Positions 45,642-49,834 of a stretch of DNA of 49,834 bases are shown one piece after another. How positions within the stretch are numbered: the first letter of the stretch is position 1; the number at the start of each line of letters is the position of its first letter. Under the pieces are notes generated by a model that saw only the letters and a program-made list of their open reading frames with translations, did no database searches and was not told the origin of the DNA. Made by a program: the position numbers and the translations under genes. This DNA is from Candidatus Burkholderia verschuerenii (GTDB taxonomy: Bacteria; Pseudomonadota; Gammaproteobacteria; Burkholderiales; Burkholderiaceae), in NCBI RefSeq assembly GCF_001189365.1, contig NZ_LFJJ01000017.1, positions 1 to 49,834 of the forward strand, in the 5' to 3' direction.

Positions 45642-46426
45642 ATGGACCTCGGTCTGGCAGGCAAAGTCGTCCTGATCACGGGCGGCAGCAAGGGAATCGG
45701 CTTCGCGTGCGCCAAGGCGTTCGCGGCGGAAGGCGCGAAAGTCGCGATCGTCTCGCGCGATCCGGCCAATCTCGCGCGAGCAACTGGCGAGCGAGGGCCA
45801 TCATGTTCATCTCGCCCGCGCCGATCTGCACGAAGCCCACAGCGCCAAGGATGTCGTCGAGGAAGCGAGCGCCGCGCTCGGTCCCATCGATATTCTGATC
45901 AACAGCGCCGGTGCGGCGCGCCGCTACGATCCCGATTCGCTCGATGCCGCCGCCTTCAAGGCCGCGATGGACGCCAAGTATTTCTCCTACGTCTATCCGC
46001 AACAGGTCGTGCTGAAGCGCATGGCCGAGCGCCTGCAAAAGGAGCCGGGCGCGGAACCGGGCGCGATCGTCAATATCATTGGAATGGGCGGGAAAATCGC
46101 CAGCGACATTCATATCGCGGGCGGCGCGGCGAATGCGGCGCTGATGTTGAACACGGTCGGGCTCGCGCATCATTACGCCAAGCTCGGCATCCGCATCAAC
46201 GCGATCAATCCCGGTTCGACGCTGACCGAACGCGTCGAGGAAGCGCTCGGACTCGAGGCGCAGAACGCGATCAGGCGTTGGCCGAGAGTCAGGCGAAGGT
46301 GCCGCTCGGGCCTATGCCAAGCCGGAAGAAATCGCCGACGTCGCGCTGTTTTTGGCGAGCCGTCGCGCGAGTTATGTGTCGGGCGCGATCATTCCGATGG
46401 ACGGCGTGTCGTCGCCGATCATCTGA
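45642..46426 (+). pseudogene. Short-chain dehydrogenase/reductase with three frameshifts
   Basis: The ATG at 45642 opens GKVVLITGGSKGIGFACAKA, the NAD loop of an SDR. Homologous reading then moves to another frame near 45775 (EQLASEGHHVHLAR..., and LGPIDILINSAGAARRYDP), again near 46268, and again near 46309 before ending AKPEEIADVALFLASRRASY with stop at 46424-46426. Each shift is explained by loss of one or two bases in short GC runs. The protein cannot be made intact as written. It may be a decayed gene or a local sequence error. Confidence 0.85.
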
Positions 46427-46474
46427 TACGCCTTTAAAGCGAAGCGGGCTCGCGCGATGCGAGCCCGTATGCCG

Positions 46475-47484
46475 TTACAGGAAGCGGTGGCCGATCCACC
46501 AGCCCGCCGCCGCTAGCGCGGCCGATGCGGGAATCGTCAGAATCCACGCCCACACGATATTGCCCGCGACGCCCCAGCGCACCGCGCTGAACTTCTACGT
46601 CGCGCCGACGCCGACGATCGCGCCGGTGATGGTGTGCGTCGTCGACACGGGAATGCCGAGGAACGACGCCATAAACAGCGTGAGCACCCCGCCCGTTTCC
46701 GCGCAGAAACCGCCGACCGGTTTGAGCTTGGTGATCTTCTGCCCCATCGTCCGTACGATGCGCCAGCCGCCGAACAGCGTGCCGAGACCCATCGACAGAT
46801 AGCACAGCCGATCACCCAGATCGGCGGCGCATCGGCCGTGGCGGACGCGTAGCCCGTGGCGATCAGCAGCATCCAGATGATGCCGATGGTCTTCTGCGCA
46901 TCGTTGCCACCGTGGCCAAGCGAATACAGCCCCGCCGACACCAGTTGCAGCCGGCGGAAGCGCCGGTCGACCTTCGAAGGCGGCGTGCGGAAGTACATCC
47001 ACGACACCAGCAGCATAAAGAACGAACCGAGCACGAAGCCGAGCAACGGCGAGATGAAAATGAACGCAACCGTCTTCATCAGCCCGTCCCAGTTAAGCGA
47101 ACCCCAGCCGGATTTGGCCAGCGCCGCGCCCACCAGACCGCCGATCAGCGCATGCGATGAGCTCGACGGAATGCCGTAGATCCACGTCACGATATTCCAG
47201 CCGATCGCGCCGACCAGCGCGCCGAAGATGACGTAGTGATCGACGATATTCGGGTCGATGGTGCCCTTGCCGACCGTGGCGGCGACCTTCAGGTGAAAAA
47301 TGAAATACACGATGACGTTGAACGCGGCCGCGAACGCGACCGCCTGTTGCGGCTTGAGCACGCCCGTCGATACGACCGTCGCGATGGAATTGGCGGCGTC
47401 GTGAAAGCGGTTCATGAAGTCGAACAGCAGCGCGACGATGACGAGCAGTGAGACCGCCCAGATGGCGAGTTGAATCGAATGCAT
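46475..47484 (-). pseudogene. pit: Pit-type phosphate transporter with a frameshift and an in-frame stop
   Basis: From ATG 47484 the protein reads MHSIQLAIWAVSLLVIVALL, NRFHDAANSIATVVSTGVL, and SSSSHALIGGLVGAALA, the PiT family hallmarks. Near 46801 the frame shifts (a lost base after VIGCA), with reading continuing as LSMGLGTLFGGWRIVRTMG to TITGAIVGVGAT. A TAG at 46597-46595 then interrupts it; the same frame goes on KFSAVRWGVAGNIVWAWIL to a stop at 46477-46475. A TCG-to-TAG substitution would explain the stop. It normally imports phosphate with protons. The DUF47 partner is intact. Confidence 0.87.
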
Positions 47485-47495
47485 CGTGGCGTCGG

Positions 47496-48122
47496 TCAGG
47501 CGTTTTCCAGCACGATGCCTTCGATGATGTTGGCAACGTCCTCGCACTTGTCGGTGATCGTCTCCAGCAACTCGTAGATCGCCTTGAGCTTGATGAGCGT
47601 CTTGACGTCGTCTTCCTCGCGGAACAGCTTCGACATGGCCGAGCGCAACACGCGGTCGGCGTCGGATTCGAGCCGGTCGATGTCCTCGCAAATCTTCAGG
47701 ATTTCGCTCGCGCGCTTCATGTCGGCGAGCAGTTCGACCGCCTGCTGCACGCGCTGGCTGGCCGCCGTGCAGATATGCGCGAGCTGGCTCGCCTCCGACG
47801 TGACGGCGCGCACGTCGTAAAGCGAAATGGCCGTGGCGACGTCCTCCATCAGATCGAGGATGTCGTCCATCGTGGTGATGAGCTTGTGAATCTCGTCGCG
47901 GTCGAGCGGCGTGATGAAAGTCTTGTGCAGCAGATCGATGGTTTCGTGCGTCAGCTTGTCGGCACGCTTTTCGTTCGACTGGACGTTCTGCTTGTGGATT
48001 TCTGCTTCGTCGAGGTTATCGATCAGCAGTTCGAGCTCGCTGCTGGCATCGACCAGACACTTCGCATGAGCGTTGAAAATCTCGAAGAATTTGCCCTCGG
48101 TGGGCATGACACGACCAAACAT
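47496..48122 (-). CDS. DUF47/PhoU-like phosphate transport accessory protein
   Basis: The 208-residue all-helical protein begins MFGRVMPTEGKFFEIFNAHA and has the PhoU-like repeat (LITTMDDILDLMEDVATAISLY). DUF47 genes nearly always lie next to pit and are thought to control it. Its stop is 11 bp before pit. It is intact, while pit appears damaged, so it may be without a partner. Confidence 0.93.
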   Translation of the reverse strand: MFGRVMPTEGKFFEIFNAHAKCLVDASSELELLIDNLDEAEIHKQNVQSNEKRADKLTHETIDLLHKTFITPLDRDEIHKLITTMDDILDLMEDVATAISLYDVRAVTSEASQLAHICTAASQRVQQAVELLADMKRASEILKICEDIDRLESDADRVLRSAMSKLFREEDDVKTLIKLKAIYELLETITDKCEDVANIIEGIVLENA

Positions 48123-48265
48123 GTGAATCCCGAATATTGGGTCAAAACGACGGACATGAAACCATCATATTGTACCCGCGGGCGCCCTTCGATGCGCCGG
48201 GTGTCGATGACGCGCGGCAAGGAATGCGACGCCGACTTGACAGCCGCGCGCCGCGATGGGTCGAT

Positions 48266-49657
48266 TCACTCGCTGCCGTAGAAACTCTGCGCGCCGGCGA
48301 AATTGTCGAACTTCGTGTATTGGCCGTGGAACGTGAGGCGAACCGGGCCGATCGGACCGTTACGCTGCTTACCGATGATGATTTCCGCCGTGCCCTTGTC
48401 CGGGCTGTCGGGGTTGTAGACTTCATCGCGATAGATGAACAGGATCACGTCCGCGTCCTGTTCGATAGCGCCGGATTCGCGCAGATCGGACATGATCGGG
48501 CGCTTGTTCGGGCGCTGCTCCAGCCCGCGATTCAACTGCGACAGCGCGATCACCGGCACATCGAGTTCCTTCGCCAGCGACTTGAGCGATCGCGAGATTT
48601 CCGAGATTTCTGTCGCGCGGTTTTCTCCCGCGCTGGACGATCCGGACATCAGCTGCAAATAGTCGACGATGATCAGCCCGAGCTTGCCGCACTGACGCGC
48701 GAGACGTCGCGCGCGCGAACGCAGTTCCATCGGATTCAGACCACCGGTTTCGTCGATGAAAAGCTGCGCCTCGCTCATTTTCTGCACGGCGTGCGTGAGC
48801 TTCGGCCAGTCTTCGTCCGTCAGACGCCCGGTACGCATGCGATGCTGGTCGAGCCGTCCGACCGAGCCGAGCATACGCATGGTCAGTTGCGAGCCCGGCA
48901 TTTCCATCGAGAACACCGCGACCGGCAAGCCGTACTCGACAGCCACATATTCGCCGATGTTCATCGAAAAAGCCGTCTTACCCATTGACGGCCGCCCTGC
49001 CACGATGATCAGCTCGCCGCCGTGCATGCCCGAGGTCATGCGGTCCAGATCGACGAAGCCGGTCGGCGTGCCGGTCACGTCGCTCGGATTGGCCGTGTGA
49101 TACAGCGTGTCGATCCGCTCGACGACCTGCGTCAGCAGCGGCCCGATTTCGAGAAAGCCCTGCGTGCCGCGCGCGCCGTCTTCCGCGATCGAAAACACAC
49201 GTGATTCCGCTTCGTCCAGAATCTGGCGAACTTCCTTGCCCTGCGGATTGAAGGCGTCGGCGGAGATTTCATCGGCGACCGATACGAGGCGGCGGAGCAC
49301 CGCGCGATCGCGCACGATTTCCGCATAACGGCGGATATTCGCGGCGCTCGGCGTGTTCTGCGCCAGCGCGTTCAGGTACGCGAGCCCGCCCACTTCCTCG
49401 GCCTTGCCGGCCATGTTGAGGGCTTCGTAGACGGTGATGACGTCGGCCGGACGCGTCGACGCGATCAGCCGGCCGATGTGCTCGTAAATGATGCGATGGT
49501 CGTAGCGATAAAAATCGCCTTGCGCCATCACGTCGGCGATGCGGTCCCATGCGGCGTTGTCCAGCAGCAGGCCGCCGATCACCGATTGCTCGGCTTCGAT
49601 CGAGTGCGGCGGGACTTTCAGCGCATCGAGTTGCGGATCTTTGGACGGAGCGTTCAT
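48266..49657 (-). CDS. dnaB: Replicative DNA helicase DnaB
   Basis: The 463-residue product has the N-terminal primase-binding domain (about 15-115, VPPHSIEAEQSVIGGLLLD) and the RecA-like helicase with Walker A AGRPSMGKTAFSMN, LSQLNRGLEQRPNKRP and DADVILFIYRDEVY. It unwinds the fork in front of the polymerase. Length matches the family. In related genomes I recall dnaB directly after rplI; here its upstream side meets the 3' end of a group II intron. Confidence 0.97.
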   Translation of the reverse strand: MNAPSKDPQLDALKVPPHSIEAEQSVIGGLLLDNAAWDRIADVMAQGDFYRYDHRIIYEHIGRLIASTRPADVITVYEALNMAGKAEEVGGLAYLNALAQNTPSAANIRRYAEIVRDRAVLRRLVSVADEISADAFNPQGKEVRQILDEAESRVFSIAEDGARGTQGFLEIGPLLTQVVERIDTLYHTANPSDVTGTPTGFVDLDRMTSGMHGGELIIVAGRPSMGKTAFSMNIGEYVAVEYGLPVAVFSMEMPGSQLTMRMLGSVGRLDQHRMRTGRLTDEDWPKLTHAVQKMSEAQLFIDETGGLNPMELRSRARRLARQCGKLGLIIVDYLQLMSGSSSAGENRATEISEISRSLKSLAKELDVPVIALSQLNRGLEQRPNKRPIMSDLRESGAIEQDADVILFIYRDEVYNPDSPDKGTAEIIIGKQRNGPIGPVRLTFHGQYTKFDNFAGAQSFYGSE

Positions 49658-49712
49658 GGGGTGGAATTATCGATCAATAAGGCGGGCGGGACTACAGTCA
49701 GGCAAAAAAAAA

Positions 49713-49834
49713 ATCGGCATAGGGGCGGCCAGCAAGCTGGCCGGTCCCCTGCCACACCACCCTGCCACACCACCCGGCGTGCGGGTCCGCACCGGGCGGT
49801 TCGGGAAGTTGAGGTTATGTGAGGCGAGGCATGC
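49713..49834 (-). mobile_element. 3' end of a group II intron (class C-like), cut by the window edge
   Basis: Read on the minus strand, a 34-nt hairpin at 49802-49769 has the form of domain V (GAACCGCCCGG... and its complement, with a GGACC-type loop), followed by GGTGGTGTGG and a GC stem with CCCCTATGCCGAT, which fits domain VI and a 3' end in GAT. It is followed by nine T (49712-49704) and then the dnaB leader, consistent with a terminator T-tract as 3' exon. The 5' end of such an intron is at 1-118. Identification is from motif recall. Confidence 0.65.
49749..49774 (-). repeat. 13-bp tandem duplication between intron domains V and VI
   Basis: GGTGGTGTGGCAG occurs twice head to tail on the minus strand (49774-49762 and 49761-49749). 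Other class C introns, as I recall, have this stretch once. It enlarges the domain V-VI junction and may affect splicing. Confidence 0.7.

Noticed and set aside
46261..46320. Programmed frameshifting in the SDR gene
   Set aside because: There is no slippery heptamer with a downstream structure, and three separate shifts would be needed.
1..49834. CRISPR array, prophage, toxin-antitoxin or integrative element
   Set aside because: No regularly spaced repeats, integrase, phage structural or paired toxin genes were seen; the only mobile DNA is the intron ends.

Overview
The window is GC-rich (roughly 60-65% by eye), densely coded DNA of a Burkholderia-type betaproteobacterium; Paraburkholderia or Caballeronia is my best guess. 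This rests on gene content and protein flavour: priB inside the rpsF operon, an AhpC/AhpD pair, ArnA split into two proteins, and Burkholderia-like Mfd, ThrC, Hom and PotFGHI. No plasmid, phage, CRISPR or intact insertion sequence is visible.

Layout. 1-118: 5' end of a class C-like group II intron (minus strand), directly after the rplI terminator. 181-1659: rpsF-priB-rpsR-rplI (minus). 1783-5231: a LysR regulator, a broken TonB-dependent receptor and a DUF2946 protein (minus). 5549-5635: tRNA-Leu(UAG). 5696-8375: small conserved or unknown genes, a squalene/phytoene-synthase-like protein and a shortened DUF1501 protein. 8616-10805: OmpR/EnvZ-type two-component system. 11002-12182: ahpC-ahpD. 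12208-13481: ispD-ispF (minus), divergent from mfd. 17170-19426: argE and a PLP-dependent threonine/serine dehydratase. 19476-23638: potFGHI polyamine importer (minus). 24128-27207: NRAMP transporter, outer-membrane phospholipase A and a DUF1289 protein. 27284-33103: ybiT, thrC, hom and alaA (minus). 33576-41616: an Mth938-like protein, then the lipid A Ara4N cluster arnT-(flippase)-arnB-arnC-arnA(formyltransferase)-arnA(decarboxylase)-arnD. 41724-45570: Bcp-type peroxiredoxin, a candidate small RNA, a PIN-PhoH ATPase and an NlpC/P60 lipoprotein. 45642-48122: a frameshifted SDR gene, a damaged Pit phosphate transporter and its DUF47 partner. 48266-49657: dnaB (minus). 49713-49834: 3' end of a group II intron (minus), including a recognisable 34-nt domain V.

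The most unusual point is the two ends. Left is rplI-terminator-intron 5' end; right is intron 3' end-dnaB. Both are on the minus strand and in the right order, so joining the ends would give rplI-terminator-intron-dnaB. As I recall, rplI-dnaB is the usual order in Burkholderiaceae. The window may therefore be bounded by copies of one multicopy intron, or it may close into a circle, or it may reflect a rearrangement. A second theme is gene decay: a nonsense codon plus a lost C-terminus in the TonB receptor, an apparent in-frame deletion in the DUF1501 gene, and a roughly 1 kb stretch with four apparent frameshifts and a nonsense codon in the SDR and pit genes. Decay plus an intron suggests a genome undergoing reduction, or local sequence errors; the two cannot be separated from the sequence alone.

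Regulatory sequence worth noting: a CTAAGG-N5-CTAAGG tandem box (PmrA-box geometry) upstream of arnT, an OxyR-like half site upstream of ahpC, repeated GTTACA motifs upstream of ompR, and a compact promoter-rod-terminator unit between bcp and phoH that looks like an unannotated small RNA or an attenuating leader.
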